Shown: positions 8,441-18,446 of the stretch, piece by piece
Numbering within the stretch: the stretch's first letter is position 1
Layout: every line of letters begins with the position of its first letter
Origin: Thermodesulfobacteriota bacterium
GTDB taxonomy: Bacteria > Desulfobacterota > Thermodesulfobacteria > Thermodesulfobacteriales > Thermodesulfobacteriaceae
Length of the DNA stretch: 64,000 nucleotides
Reading direction: 5' to 3'
Assembly: GCA_030578315.1 (NCBI GenBank)
Contig: JAUQQL010000001.1
Location: forward strand, 1-64,000
Notes under the pieces: generated by a model
Seen by the model: only the letters and a program-made list of their open reading frames with translations
Told to the model about the DNA's origin: nothing
The model's database searches: none
Made by a program: the position numbers and the translations under genes

Positions 8441-9604
8441 ATGAAAACTATTAAAGAACTTAATCTTAAAGGAAAAAAGGTTTTTATAAGGGTAGATTTT
8501 AATGTTCCAATAGAGAAGGGGCAAATTTTAGACACTACACGAATTTTGAAAGCGCTTCCCACTATTGAGTATGCCCTAAATTCAGGGGCTAAGATAGTTC
8601 TTTGTTCTCACTTAGGAAGACCTAAAGGGAAAAAGGTTCCTGAACTTTCTTTAAAACCGGTTTATGAGTATTTAAAAAAAATTTTTAAAGCTCCCATTAA
8701 ATTTTTAGAAGAAATAGAGGGGGAGAAATCAGAAAGAGAACTTAACGAGTTAAAAGAAGGGGAGATCTTGTTTTTAGAGAACATAAGATTTTATGAAGGA
8801 GAAACTAAAAACGACCCAGAGTTAGTAAGAAAGCTAATTCCTTTTGCAGAGGTTTACATAAATGAAGCCTTTCCAGTTTCACATAGAACACACGCTTCGG
8901 TTGTAGGTTTACCTGAGAGAGTTAGAGAAAAGGGAATTGGTTTTCAGGCTCAAAAAGAGCTAAGTTATTTAAGTAGAGTAATAGACACTCCAGAAAAACC
9001 TCTTTTCGCGGTAATAGGAGGAAGTAAAGTATCTACCAAGATTGAAGTTTTAAAAAATTTATTAACCAAGGTAGATAAACTTCTTATTGGTGGAGCTATG
9101 GCTAATACTTTTTTGTTGGCCAAAAATTTTTCTATAGGTTCGTCCCTAGTTGAAAAAGATTATTTAAGTTTGGCTTTAGAAATTTTAAACTTAGCTGAGG
9201 AAAAAGGAGTTAAGGTTTATCTACCTGTTGATGTAGTTGTAAAGAGAAATGAGGAAATAATAGAAATTCCTTTAAATAAAGTAAAAGAGGAAGACCAGAT
9301 TTTGGACATAGGTTCTGAAACAATAAAATTATTTAGTTTAGCCTTAGAAGGAGCTAAAACCGTAATTTGGAATGGTCCTTTAGGATACTTTGAAGAAGAA
9401 CCCTTTAGTAAAGGGACTTACTCAATAGCCCGTAAAATAGCTTCTCTTTCTTCTGTTACTATAGCAGGGGGAGGGGATACTTTACTGGCTATTAAACAAG
9501 CTGGAACTGAACATGCTTTTTCTTTTCTTTCTACAGCAGGTGGAGCTTTCTTAGAATATTTGGAAGGTAAAGAACTTCCTGGAATAGCAGTTCTTAAAAA
9601 GTAG
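8441..9604 (+). CDS. pgk: Phosphoglycerate kinase
   Basis: KKVFIRVDFNVPI, CSHLGRPKG, FLENIRFYEGE, IGGSKVSTKI, GGGDTLLAI. Confidence 0.97.
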   Translation: MKTIKELNLKGKKVFIRVDFNVPIEKGQILDTTRILKALPTIEYALNSGAKIVLCSHLGRPKGKKVPELSLKPVYEYLKKIFKAPIKFLEEIEGEKSERELNELKEGEILFLENIRFYEGETKNDPELVRKLIPFAEVYINEAFPVSHRTHASVVGLPERVREKGIGFQAQKELSYLSRVIDTPEKPLFAVIGGSKVSTKIEVLKNLLTKVDKLLIGGAMANTFLLAKNFSIGSSLVEKDYLSLALEILNLAEEKGVKVYLPVDVVVKRNEEIIEIPLNKVKEEDQILDIGSETIKLFSLALEGAKTVIWNGPLGYFEEEPFSKGTYSIARKIASLSSVTIAGGGDTLLAIKQAGTEHAFSFLSTAGGAFLEYLEGKELPGIAVLKK

Positions 9605-9623
9605 TTTTGGGGGAAGTTTAAAA

Positions 9624-10403
9624 ATGAGAAAGTATCTTTTTGTTGGTAACTGGAAGATGCATAAAACTCTAAGAGAAACAGAAGAATATTTAGGAATTTT
9701 TCTTGATAAGTTAGGAGATTTTAAAATTTTGGACAGAGAAATAATTATTGCTCCTCCTTTTACTTCATTAGCTCTGGCAGCTAAGTTGCTTAAGAAAACA
9801 CCTTTAAAACTTGCAGCTCAAAATGCATGTTGGGAAGAAAGGGGGGCTTTTACGGGAGAAATTTCTCCTGTTATGCTTAAAGAAGTGGAAGTGAGGTATG
9901 TAATTTTAGGACATTCAGAAAGAAGACATCTTTTTGGAGAAACAGATGAGATAATAGCTAAAAGGGTTTTTGGGGTTTATAAATTTGGTCTTATTCCTAT
10001 TTTGTGCGTAGGAGAAACTCTTGAAGAAAGAAAAGCTGGAAAAACTTTAGAGGTGGTAGAAAGACAGCTTAGAGAGGATTTAAAATATTTACAAGAGATA
10101 AAAGGGGAAGATTTAGTTATTGCATATGAGCCTGTTTGGGCTATAGGAACAGGAATTAATGCTACCCCTTTTCAAGCAGAGGAAGTGCAAAGTTTTATTA
10201 GAAAAAAACTTAGTGAAATTTACTCCTTTGAAGTAGCTAAAAAGGTTAGAATTCTTTATGGAGGAAGTGTTACTCCTGAAAATATTGAAGAGCTAATGAA
10301 AGAACCTAACATAGATGGGGTTTTAGTGGGGGGAGCTTCTTTAGAGGCTGAAAAATTTTTTAAAATTTGTATTAGCCAAATAAAAAAAGGAGAACCAAGA
10401 TGA
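9624..10403 (+). CDS. tpiA: Triosephosphate isomerase
   Basis: GNWKMHKT, LGHSERRHLFGE, YEPVWAIGTG, LYGGSVTPEN. Confidence 0.97.
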   Translation: MRKYLFVGNWKMHKTLRETEEYLGIFLDKLGDFKILDREIIIAPPFTSLALAAKLLKKTPLKLAAQNACWEERGAFTGEISPVMLKEVEVRYVILGHSERRHLFGETDEIIAKRVFGVYKFGLIPILCVGETLEERKAGKTLEVVERQLREDLKYLQEIKGEDLVIAYEPVWAIGTGINATPFQAEEVQSFIRKKLSEIYSFEVAKKVRILYGGSVTPENIEELMKEPNIDGVLVGGASLEAEKFFKICISQIKKGEPR

Positions 10404-10846
10404 ATATCCAGCAGTGTAGTTTACCAGACTACTCTAATATTTCTCAAGAAATCTTAGAAATTCCCAAGAAATACAGAAGAGTGGTTATTGTAGGAGCAAG
10501 TTCTAAACCAGAAAGACCAAGTTACATGGTAATAGAGTATCTTTTAAGAGAAGGTTTTGAAGTTATTCCAGTTAACCCGGTTCATAAGGAAATCTTGGGG
10601 CAAAAAGTATATTCATCTTTGGACGAAGTTCCTATTGAATTTAAACCTGAAGTAATAATTATTTTTAGAAAATCTGAAGAGGTTTTACCCGTGGTAGAAA
10701 AAGCACTTAAACTTAAACCCAAAATAATATGGCTTCAAGAAGGAATATACAATGAGGAGGCTAAAAGTTTAGCTGAAAAAGAGGGGGTAAAAGTGATTAT
10801 GAACCTTTGTTTTAAGAAGGTACACATGTTTGGAAAGAAAAGTTGA
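10400..10846 (+). CDS. CoA-binding domain protein
   Basis: VVIVGASSKPERPSYMVIEYLLREGFEVIPVNP Rossmann-type CoA-binding pattern. Confidence 0.85.
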   Translation: MNIQQCSLPDYSNISQEILEIPKKYRRVVIVGASSKPERPSYMVIEYLLREGFEVIPVNPVHKEILGQKVYSSLDEVPIEFKPEVIIIFRKSEEVLPVVEKALKLKPKIIWLQEGIYNEEAKSLAEKEGVKVIMNLCFKKVHMFGKKS

Positions 10847-10941
10847 TAGAAAAAAAATGTTAAAAAATAAAAAATTAAAAAAAAGATTATAAATTATTGA
10901 AAAAAGTTATAATAAGCGTTAAAAACCTAATTTATTTGAAC

Positions 10942-10969
10942 TTGACAAAATTTTAAAAAATCTTAAGAT
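10942..10969 (+). promoter_or_regulatory. Candidate sigma-70 promoter of the polyferredoxin/nuo operon
   Basis: TTGACA (10942-10947), 16 nt, TAAGAT (10964-10969). Confidence 0.5.
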
Positions 10970-10977
10970 TTCAAGGT

Positions 10978-11400
10978 ATGATGAGCTACAGTGTAGTTCA
11001 TTTTTCAGATAAGTGTAAAGGTTGTGCAAAGTGTGTAAGGGCTTGTTTAAAAGCTCATGAAGGGGTATCTAATTGTAGGATTTTTAAAGTAGGAGATCAA
11101 TTTGCTTATTTTGCTTGTTTACATTGTAAAAAGCCTCAATGTGCAGCTGCTTGTCCAGTTGGGGCTATTAGAAGGGTGGGAGATGTAGTTGCTATTTATT
11201 TAGAGGAATGTATTGGTTGTCAGAATTGCGTAGAAGCTTGTCCTTGGGGTGTTCCCAGATTAAATTCTAAAACGGGAACTATTAGTAAATGTGACCTTTG
11301 TCATGAAAGGGTAGCTAAGGGAGAAATGCCTTATTGTGTGGCTGCCTGTCCTGAGCAAGCATTAGAGTTAAAAGTAGTTTCTAGTAAGGGGAAGGAGTAA
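10978..11400 (+). CDS. 4x[4Fe-4S] ferredoxin-type electron transfer protein (CooF/HycB-like)
   Basis: Four Cys clusters: CKGCAKCVRAC, CLHCKKPQCAAAC, CIGCQNCVEAC, CDLCHERVAKGEMPYCVAAC. Confidence 0.85.
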   Translation: MMSYSVVHFSDKCKGCAKCVRACLKAHEGVSNCRIFKVGDQFAYFACLHCKKPQCAAACPVGAIRRVGDVVAIYLEECIGCQNCVEACPWGVPRLNSKTGTISKCDLCHERVAKGEMPYCVAACPEQALELKVVSSKGKE

Positions 11401-11402
11401 AA

Positions 11403-11756
11403 ATGGGTACTTATTTACCTTTTTTTATTTTTGCTTTTATTCTGTTTGTATTGGGTGTAGGTTTAATTGTGGTTAATAATTTTTTAGCTCCTAGGCGATA
11501 TTATCCAGAGAAGTATATTCCTTACGAATGTGGACTTGATCCTACTGGAGATGCACGTATTCCTTTTAGGATTAGGTTTTATTTAATTGCGGTTTTATTT
11601 TTGGTATTTGATGTGGAAGTAATTTTTCTTTATCCTTGGGCAGTAGTTTTTGAAAATTTAGGTTGGTTTGGTTTTGTAGAGATATTTATTTTTGTAGCTT
11701 TATTGTTAGCAGCTTATATATATGCTTGGAGTGAGGGAGCTTTACAATGGGAATAG
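11403..11756 (+). CDS. nuoA: NADH-quinone oxidoreductase subunit A
   Basis: [40 protein letters not shown]. Confidence 0.95.
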   Translation: MGTYLPFFIFAFILFVLGVGLIVVNNFLAPRRYYPEKYIPYECGLDPTGDARIPFRIRFYLIAVLFLVFDVEVIFLYPWAVVFENLGWFGFVEIFIFVALLLAAYIYAWSEGALQWE

Positions 11757-12265
11757 AAAAGGAAACCATAGAAGTAGCTCCAGGTATTCGGCAGATTCCT
11801 AATACCCCTGTTTTTATTACAGTGATTGATAAGGTAATAAATTGGGCGCGAGCTGGTTCTATGTGGCCTGTTACTTTTGGATTGGCTTGTTGTGCTATTG
11901 AGATGATGGCAACTGGTGCAAGTCATTATGATTTAGACCGTTTTGGAATTATTTTTAGAGCCTCTCCGAGGCAGGCTGATGTTTTGATAGTTGCGGGAAC
12001 GGTGACTAAAAAGATGGCTCCTATAGTAAGAAGGGTTTACGATCAGATGCCTGAGCCTAAGTATGTTATCGCTATGGGAAGTTGTGCGTGTTCAGGCGGG
12101 GTTTTTAGAACTTATTCTACTGTGCAAGGTTGTGATGAGTTTTTACCTGTAGATGTTTATGTGCCTGGTTGTCCTCCACGTCCTGAGGCTTTGCTTTATG
12201 GCCTTTTAACTTTGCAGCAGAAAATAAAGAGTGAATCTAAAAGATGGGGTTTTTGGAGGAGGTAA
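11747..12265 (+). CDS. nuoB: NADH-quinone oxidoreductase subunit B
   Basis: [45 protein letters not shown]. Confidence 0.96.
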   Translation: MGIEKETIEVAPGIRQIPNTPVFITVIDKVINWARAGSMWPVTFGLACCAIEMMATGASHYDLDRFGIIFRASPRQADVLIVAGTVTKKMAPIVRRVYDQMPEPKYVIAMGSCACSGGVFRTYSTVQGCDEFLPVDVYVPGCPPRPEALLYGLLTLQQKIKSESKRWGFWRR

Positions 12266-12268
12266 AGA

Positions 12269-12796
12269 GTGGAAGAACTTTTGCAAGAACTTCAAGAAAA
12301 ATTTTCAACCGTAATTTTAAAAATAGAAACAGAAAAAAAAGATTTACCAACTCTTATTTGTAAAAGAGAAGGTTTTTTAGAATTAATTAAGTATTTAAAA
12401 GAACAAAAGGGATTTGATTATTTAATAGACCTTTGTGGGGTGGATTACTTAAATTATAAGTATAAAGATTTTGAAGAGCGTTTTGAGGTAGTGTACCATC
12501 TTTATAGTATTGCAAATAAATTTTTTTTAAGACTAAAGGTAAGGATTCCTGAAGCTGATTGTTGGCATTATTCAGTTACTCCTCTTTATAAAACTGCTAA
12601 CTGGTTTGAAAGAGAGTGTTATGACATGTTTGGAATTAGGTTTAAGGGACATCCAGATTTAAGAAGGGTTCTTATGCCTCCAGACTGGGAAGGTCATCCT
12701 TTGAGGAAGGATTATCCGTTATTTTTGGAACCGGAACAGGAATGGGAACCATATAAAAAGTTAATAGAAAAACATCAAAGTGAGAGAGGAAGTTAA
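12269..12796 (+). CDS. nuoC: NADH-quinone oxidoreductase subunit C
   Basis: [40 protein letters not shown]. Confidence 0.95.
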   Translation: MEELLQELQEKFSTVILKIETEKKDLPTLICKREGFLELIKYLKEQKGFDYLIDLCGVDYLNYKYKDFEERFEVVYHLYSIANKFFLRLKVRIPEADCWHYSVTPLYKTANWFERECYDMFGIRFKGHPDLRRVLMPPDWEGHPLRKDYPLFLEPEQEWEPYKKLIEKHQSERGS

Positions 12797-12798
12797 GT

Positions 12799-14028
12799 AT
12801 GTCGCCCTTAATTGAAGTAACTAAGAAAGATATAAATAGTGAAACTTGGGAAGAGCCTTTTTATCTTAATATGGGTCCTCAGCACCCTTCTACTCATGGG
12901 GTGTTGCGAATAGTCCTTCATTTAGAAGGAGAGACTATAGTAGATTGTGACCCTATAGTTGGGTATCTTCACAGGGGTGTTGAAAAGTTAGCCGAAAACC
13001 TTAACTATAATCAAGCTATTATTTTAAGTGACCGATTAGACTATATTGCTTCTGCAGCTAACAATACAGCTTTTGCTTTGGCTTTTGAAAAAATTTTTAA
13101 TCTTAAGGTTCCAAGAAGGGCTCAGCTTTTGAGAACAATTGTTTGTGAAATGGCTAGAATTTGCAACCATCTTTTGTGGTTAGCTACTCATGCTTTAGAT
13201 ATCGGAGCTATGACTGTATTTCTTTACTGTTTTAGAGATAGAGAGTGGCTTCTTAATATATTTGAAAAAATTTGTGGAGCTCGGCTTACTCATAGTTATG
13301 TTAGGGTAGGAGGAGTGAGGCAAGATTTTACTTCTGAGATTATAGATGAGCTTTATAAATTTACTGAAGAATTTCCTAACAGGATTTTAGACTATGAAAC
13401 ATTGATTGATGTAAATAGAATTTGGCTAAAAAGAACTAAGGGGATTGCAGTGGTTTCTGCAGAGGAAGCTATTAATTTAGGACTTACAGGTCCTTGTTTG
13501 AGGGGGTCTGGGGTTCCGTATGATGTAAGAAAGTTTAGGCCTTATGATGCTTATGGAGAAGTTAATTTTATTGTGCCTACGGGAAAAAATGGAGATACCT
13601 ATGATAGATACCGTGTGAGAATGGAGGAGCTTAGACAATCTAATTCTATTATTCGTCAGTGTTTAGATAAACTTCCTGAAACTGAGGGTCAACCTGTGGT
13701 AGCTGAAAATGCTCCTGACCTTTTAATTCCGGAAAAAAGAAAAAGTGTAGTTCCTCAACCTCATCCTAAGAAAGGTTTTATTTTTAAAGCTAAGGAAGAA
13801 GACGTAGTTCCTCCAGGAGAAGCTTTTGCTTCTATAGAATCTCCTAAAGGAGAACTTGCGGTTTATGTAGTAAGTGATGGAAGTAACAAACCTTGGAGGT
13901 TGAGAATAAGGACTCCTTCTTTTGTTCACATTTCAGCTATTCCAGCTTTGACTAAAGGACATCTTATTGCAGACTTGGTGGCTATAATAGGAACATTGGA
14001 TGTGGTATTAGGAGATTCTGATAGGTAG
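12799..14028 (+). CDS. nuoD: NADH-quinone oxidoreductase subunit D
   Basis: [47 protein letters not shown]. Confidence 0.96.
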   Translation: MSPLIEVTKKDINSETWEEPFYLNMGPQHPSTHGVLRIVLHLEGETIVDCDPIVGYLHRGVEKLAENLNYNQAIILSDRLDYIASAANNTAFALAFEKIFNLKVPRRAQLLRTIVCEMARICNHLLWLATHALDIGAMTVFLYCFRDREWLLNIFEKICGARLTHSYVRVGGVRQDFTSEIIDELYKFTEEFPNRILDYETLIDVNRIWLKRTKGIAVVSAEEAINLGLTGPCLRGSGVPYDVRKFRPYDAYGEVNFIVPTGKNGDTYDRYRVRMEELRQSNSIIRQCLDKLPETEGQPVVAENAPDLLIPEKRKSVVPQPHPKKGFIFKAKEEDVVPPGEAFASIESPKGELAVYVVSDGSNKPWRLRIRTPSFVHISAIPALTKGHLIADLVAIIGTLDVVLGDSDR

Positions 14029-14036
14029 GAGGGTTT

Positions 14037-15032
14037 ATGGAGTGGTCTTTATGGTATAGTGTTATTTTAAATTTTATTCTTATTGTAATAGCTTGTGCTA
14101 TTGTTGCGGGAATTGGACTACTTCATGTAGCTTATTTGACTTATGCTGAAAGGAAAATTATAGCTAGGATGCAGCAAAGACTTGGTCCTAATAGAGTAGG
14201 ACCTAGGGGTCTTTTGCAGCCTTTTGCAGATATGATTAAGCTTTTAGTTAAAGAAGATATAACTCCTTCAGAAGTAGATAAGCCTATTTTTTGGATAGCT
14301 CCTTTAATTTCTCTGGTGTGTGCAGGAACAGGGTTGTGTTTAATCCCCTTATGGAGAACATTTGTTTTAAGTAACATTAATGTAGGTCTACTTTTTATTT
14401 TAGCTTTAAGTGCTTTAAGTTCTTATGGTGTGATTTTATCGGGGTGGAGTTCTAATTCAAGATATGCTTTTTTAGGAGGATTAAGAGCTAGTGCTCAAGT
14501 AATTAGTTATGAAATAGCTATGAGTTTATCTCTTTTAAGTGTAGTTTTAATGGCAGGTTCTTTAAATTTACAGGATATAATAAGAGCTCAATTGAGTACT
14601 CCTTATAAAATTTATATTATACCCCAAATTGTAGCTTTTGTAGTATTTATGATTTCAGCTATAGCTGAATGTAATAGAACGCCTTTTGACCTTCCCGAGT
14701 GTGAAAATGAGTTAGTAGCGGGGTATTTTGTAGAGTATTCTGCGATGAAGTTTTCTATTTTTTATTTAGCTGAGTATTTTGGAATGATTGTAATGAGTGC
14801 TTTAGCGGTTACTTGTTTTTTAGGAGGTTGGGCGGGTCCTTTTGAAATTCCCTATATTCCTTTCTTTTGGTTTTTATTAAAGCTTTATGCTCTTTTGTTT
14901 TTTTACATTTGGGTAAGGGCTACACTTCCTCGTTATCGATATGACCAGTTAATGGGACTTGGTTGGAAGGTTTTAATTCCTGTAGCTTTAGCTAATTTAT
15001 TTGTAACAGCTGTTTTTAAGTTAATTTTATAG
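14037..15032 (+). CDS. nuoH: NADH-quinone oxidoreductase subunit H
   Basis: ERKIIARMQQRLGPNRVGPRGLLQPFADMIKLL, ECNRTPFDLPECENELVAGY. Confidence 0.97.
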   Translation: MEWSLWYSVILNFILIVIACAIVAGIGLLHVAYLTYAERKIIARMQQRLGPNRVGPRGLLQPFADMIKLLVKEDITPSEVDKPIFWIAPLISLVCAGTGLCLIPLWRTFVLSNINVGLLFILALSALSSYGVILSGWSSNSRYAFLGGLRASAQVISYEIAMSLSLLSVVLMAGSLNLQDIIRAQLSTPYKIYIIPQIVAFVVFMISAIAECNRTPFDLPECENELVAGYFVEYSAMKFSIFYLAEYFGMIVMSALAVTCFLGGWAGPFEIPYIPFFWFLLKLYALLFFYIWVRATLPRYRYDQLMGLGWKVLIPVALANLFVTAVFKLIL

Positions 15033-15067
15033 TTAAAAAATTTTAATATAAAGAGGGAAGTGAGGAG

Positions 15068-15613
15068 ATGAACGGTCTGATTCAAAAAATTTTATTTTTA
15101 GAAATCTTGAAAGGTTTAGCTTTAACTTTAAAAAAGATGCTTTTTGCGCGTCCGGTAACTATTCAGTATCCTGAAAAGGAGCGTTTAATTCCTGCTCCAG
15201 GTTTTAGAGGTCGTCATGCTTTAGTAAGAGATGAAAATACTGGTGATACTGTATGTGTAGCTTGTTTAAGGTGTGTTAGGGTTTGTCCTTCAAGATGTAT
15301 AAATGTAGAATATGAAGTAGATAAAGAAACTGGTAAAAGAAAAGTTGTTAAATATGAGATAGATGTTTTAAGATGTGTATTTTGTGGATATTGTGAGGAG
15401 GTTTGTCCAGTTAATGCTATAGTGCTTACTGAATTTTATGATTATGGTGGAACGACTCGTAAAGACCTTTTCTTTGATAAGGAAAAACTTTTGAAGAATT
15501 GGGATGAATTTATAGTTACTCAAAAAAGGCCTTATTTAAATCCTTTCTGGAAGCCTAGAGGAGTGCCTGATAAGTTACTTCCAGCGAAAAAAAGACAATT
15601 TATAGGGGTATAA
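15068..15613 (+). CDS. nuoI: NADH-quinone oxidoreductase subunit I
   Basis: Two 4Fe-4S motifs CVACLRCVRVCPSRCINV and CVFCGYCEEVCPVNAI. Confidence 0.95.
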   Translation: MNGLIQKILFLEILKGLALTLKKMLFARPVTIQYPEKERLIPAPGFRGRHALVRDENTGDTVCVACLRCVRVCPSRCINVEYEVDKETGKRKVVKYEIDVLRCVFCGYCEEVCPVNAIVLTEFYDYGGTTRKDLFFDKEKLLKNWDEFIVTQKRPYLNPFWKPRGVPDKLLPAKKRQFIGV

Positions 15614-15615
15614 AG

Positions 15616-16140
15616 ATGAGTTGGGATTTATTGATCTTTTATTATTTAGCTATAGTAATGATAGTTTCTACTTTATTTGCTGTATTTTCAAGAAATCCCG
15701 TGTATACAGTTTTACTAGTTTTAGTAATGATTATTCATCAAGCTTTTATTCTTTTAACTTTAGGTTCTGATTTTTTAACTGCAGTTCAGATTATTGTTTA
15801 TGCAGGTGCAGTTTTAGTTTTATTCTTATTTGTAGTTTATTTGATAAATTTAAGGAAAGAAACGCAGTTAAGTATTTTTATTAAAAAGTTTTCGTTAAGT
15901 TTTCTTGTTTTTTTGGTTAGTATGTTTTTCTTATTTAAGAACTTAGGAGTTTTATTGGCTTTAAAGCCTACTTTCTCAGCTTATTTACCTTTTGATCTAG
16001 AGAAAAACAGTAATGTGTGGTGGATAGCTAACTACTTATTTACTAACTATTTACTTCAATTTGAAATTTTAGGGGTTATTTTATTAGTTGCTATTTTTGG
16101 AGTTGTATTTTTACTTAGAAAAGTAAAGGAGGTAGGTTAA
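15616..16140 (+). CDS. nuoJ: NADH-quinone oxidoreductase subunit J
   Basis: Position in operon; AVQIIVYAGAVLVLFLFVVYLI motif. Confidence 0.94.
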   Translation: MSWDLLIFYYLAIVMIVSTLFAVFSRNPVYTVLLVLVMIIHQAFILLTLGSDFLTAVQIIVYAGAVLVLFLFVVYLINLRKETQLSIFIKKFSLSFLVFLVSMFFLFKNLGVLLALKPTFSAYLPFDLEKNSNVWWIANYLFTNYLLQFEILGVILLVAIFGVVFLLRKVKEVG

Positions 16141-16443
16141 GTGTTAACTCAAGCTCATTATTTAGCTCTTTCTTCTATACTATTTTTAATAGGACTTTTT
16201 GGATTAGTGTTTAGAAGAAATTTAATTGTTATTTTAGTTTCTATTGAGATAATGCTTAATGCTATTATTATTCTTTTTGCATCTATTTCTTATTATACTA
16301 AGGATACAAGTGGATATGTTTTAGTTTTTCTGATAATAGCTATGGCGGCAGCTGAAGCTGCTATAGGATTAAGTTTGGTGGTTTTGATATATAGAAAGCT
16401 TAAGAAAATTTATTCTGATGAAATTAGCTTTTTTAAGGGGTAA
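16141..16443 (+). CDS. nuoK: NADH-quinone oxidoreductase subunit K
   Basis: VSIEIMLNAIIILFA, AAAEAAIGLSLVVLIYR. Confidence 0.95.
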   Translation: MLTQAHYLALSSILFLIGLFGLVFRRNLIVILVSIEIMLNAIIILFASISYYTKDTSGYVLVFLIIAMAAAEAAIGLSLVVLIYRKLKKIYSDEISFFKG

Positions 16444-16446
16444 GAT

Positions 16447-18429
16447 ATGGTAGAAAAGTCTTTAGAGGTAATTAGAGAATTTAATTTATCTGTTGTCTTA
16501 GTTCCCTTTTTGCCTTTCATAGCAAGTATAATTGTATTACTTTTTGGTAGAGTTAGTTCTTTCTTTAGAGAGAAGCCCTATATTTTACCTGTAGGAGCAC
16601 TTTTTATAAGTTTTATTTTAAGTTTAAAGCTATTATTTGAGGTGATAGGAGGAAAAATATATGATTTTGATTTATATAGTTGGATAGTGGCTGGTCATTT
16701 TAAAGTAGGGGTAGGATTTTTAGTTGATCCTCTTTCTGTGATGATGGCTTCGATGGTAACTTGTTTGTCTTTTTTAATTCATGTCTATTCTATTGGTTAT
16801 ATGGCAGGTGATCCAGGATACTATAGATATTTTTCTTATATATCTTTATTTACTTTTAGTATGTTAATGTTAGTTCTTTCTAATAATTTAGTTCAGTTAT
16901 ATTTAGGTTGGGAAGCTGTGGGACTGTGTTCTTATTTTCTTATTGGTTTTTGGTATGAAAAAAAGAGTGCCTCAGATGCTGCCAAGAAGGCTTTTATAGT
17001 AAATAGAGTAGGAGATTTTGGTTTTGCTTTGGGGGTTTTTGCAGTTTTTTATTATACAGGCACAGTTTATTATCATGAAATTTTTCCAAAACTTCCTCTC
17101 TTAGCAGACCTTTATTTAACTTTTGGAGATTGGGGTATTCATGTTCCTTTCTTAGCAAGTTTTTTACTTTTCTGTGGGGCTATGGGTAAAAGTGCTCAAT
17201 TTCCTCTTCATGTTTGGCTTCCTGATGCTATGGAAGGTCCAACTCCAGTTTCAGCTCTAATCCATGCTGCTACGATGGTTACTGCAGGAATTTTTATGGT
17301 TTCAAGGTTACACAGTCTATTTGAAATGTCTATTTATGCTATGGCAATGGTAGCTTTTGTAGGTGCTTTTACTTGTTTCTTAGCAGCCACAATTGCTCCT
17401 ACTCAATTTGATATTAAAAGAGTAATTGCTTATTCAACTCTTTCTCAGTTAGGTTATATGTTTATGGCCTGTGGGGTAGGAGCTTTTGCGGTAGGCATGT
17501 TTCATCTATTTACTCATGCTTATTTTAAAGCTCTTCTCTTTTTAGGAGCTGGAAGTATTATTCATGCTTTACATCATGCTCCTGATCCAAATGATATAAG
17601 AATTATGGGTGGTTTAAAAAGATATATGCCTATTACTTATATTACTTTTCTTATAGCTAGTCTTTCTATTTCTGGAGTTCCAGGATTGGCAGGATTCTTT
17701 AGCAAAGATGAGATTTTAGCTCATGCTTATTTTTCTGTTTATCCTTGGGGTAAAATTATTTGGTTAATTGGATTAGTTGTGGCTTGTTTTACAGCTTTTT
17801 ACTCTTTTAGAATCTTTTTTAAGGCCTTTTTTGGAGAATTTAGAGGAAGAGAAGTACTTCACGGTAAAGAACCACACGAATCTCCCAAGGTTATGACTAT
17901 ACCCTTAATTATTTTAGCTTTAGGAGCCATTTTTTCTGGATGGCTTAGTATTCCTCATAGTTTAGGAGGTGGAGCTCACTTTGTTGAATTTTTAGAACCC
18001 TCTGTGGGGCATCCTAAGTTAGTAGAAGTTGACCATACTGTAGAATATATATTAATGGTTCTTTCAGTATTAGCAGGACTTTTTGGAATTTTCTTAGCCT
18101 GGCTGGTTTATGTAAAAAGCCCATCTTTAGAAACAGCTTTTTCTTCTAGATTTAGAAGAATCTACACTTTCCTTTTTAGAAAGTGGTTATTTGATGAACT
18201 TTACTATTATACCATAGTTAAACCAACTTTATGGGTTTCTAATTTTGTAGTGCGTCTTATTGTAGATACTTTTGTAATTGATGGTACAGTAGATGGTTCT
18301 GCTTATAGTATAAACAATATTGGTTCAGGTTTAAGAAGACTTCATAGTGGGATTATAAATTATTATAGTGTTTTTATTCTTTTGGGTATAGTAATTTATT
18401 TTATAGTATTTTACATTTTAATAAGATAA
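16447..18429 (+). CDS. nuoL: NADH-quinone oxidoreductase subunit L
   Basis: WEAVGLCSYFLIGFWY, KSAQFPLHVWLPDAMEGPTPVSALIHAATMVTAGIF. Confidence 0.97.
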   Translation: MVEKSLEVIREFNLSVVLVPFLPFIASIIVLLFGRVSSFFREKPYILPVGALFISFILSLKLLFEVIGGKIYDFDLYSWIVAGHFKVGVGFLVDPLSVMMASMVTCLSFLIHVYSIGYMAGDPGYYRYFSYISLFTFSMLMLVLSNNLVQLYLGWEAVGLCSYFLIGFWYEKKSASDAAKKAFIVNRVGDFGFALGVFAVFYYTGTVYYHEIFPKLPLLADLYLTFGDWGIHVPFLASFLLFCGAMGKSAQFPLHVWLPDAMEGPTPVSALIHAATMVTAGIFMVSRLHSLFEMSIYAMAMVAFVGAFTCFLAATIAPTQFDIKRVIAYSTLSQLGYMFMACGVGAFAVGMFHLFTHAYFKALLFLGAGSIIHALHHAPDPNDIRIMGGLKRYMPITYITFLIASLSISGVPGLAGFFSKDEILAHAYFSVYPWGKIIWLIGLVVACFTAFYSFRIFFKAFFGEFRGREVLHGKEPHESPKVMTIPLIILALGAIFSGWLSIPHSLGGGAHFVEFLEPSVGHPKLVEVDHTVEYILMVLSVLAGLFGIFLAWLVYVKSPSLETAFSSRFRRIYTFLFRKWLFDELYYYTIVKPTLWVSNFVVRLIVDTFVIDGTVDGSAYSINNIGSGLRRLHSGIINYYSVFILLGIVIYFIVFYILIR

Positions 18430-18446
18430 TGTGAGCGGAGGCGGTT

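Noticed and set aside
11714-14377. Small - strand ORFs 11714..11926, 13723..13929, 14141..14377
   Set aside because: Antisense to nuoA/nuoB, nuoD and nuoH, which are clearly coding.
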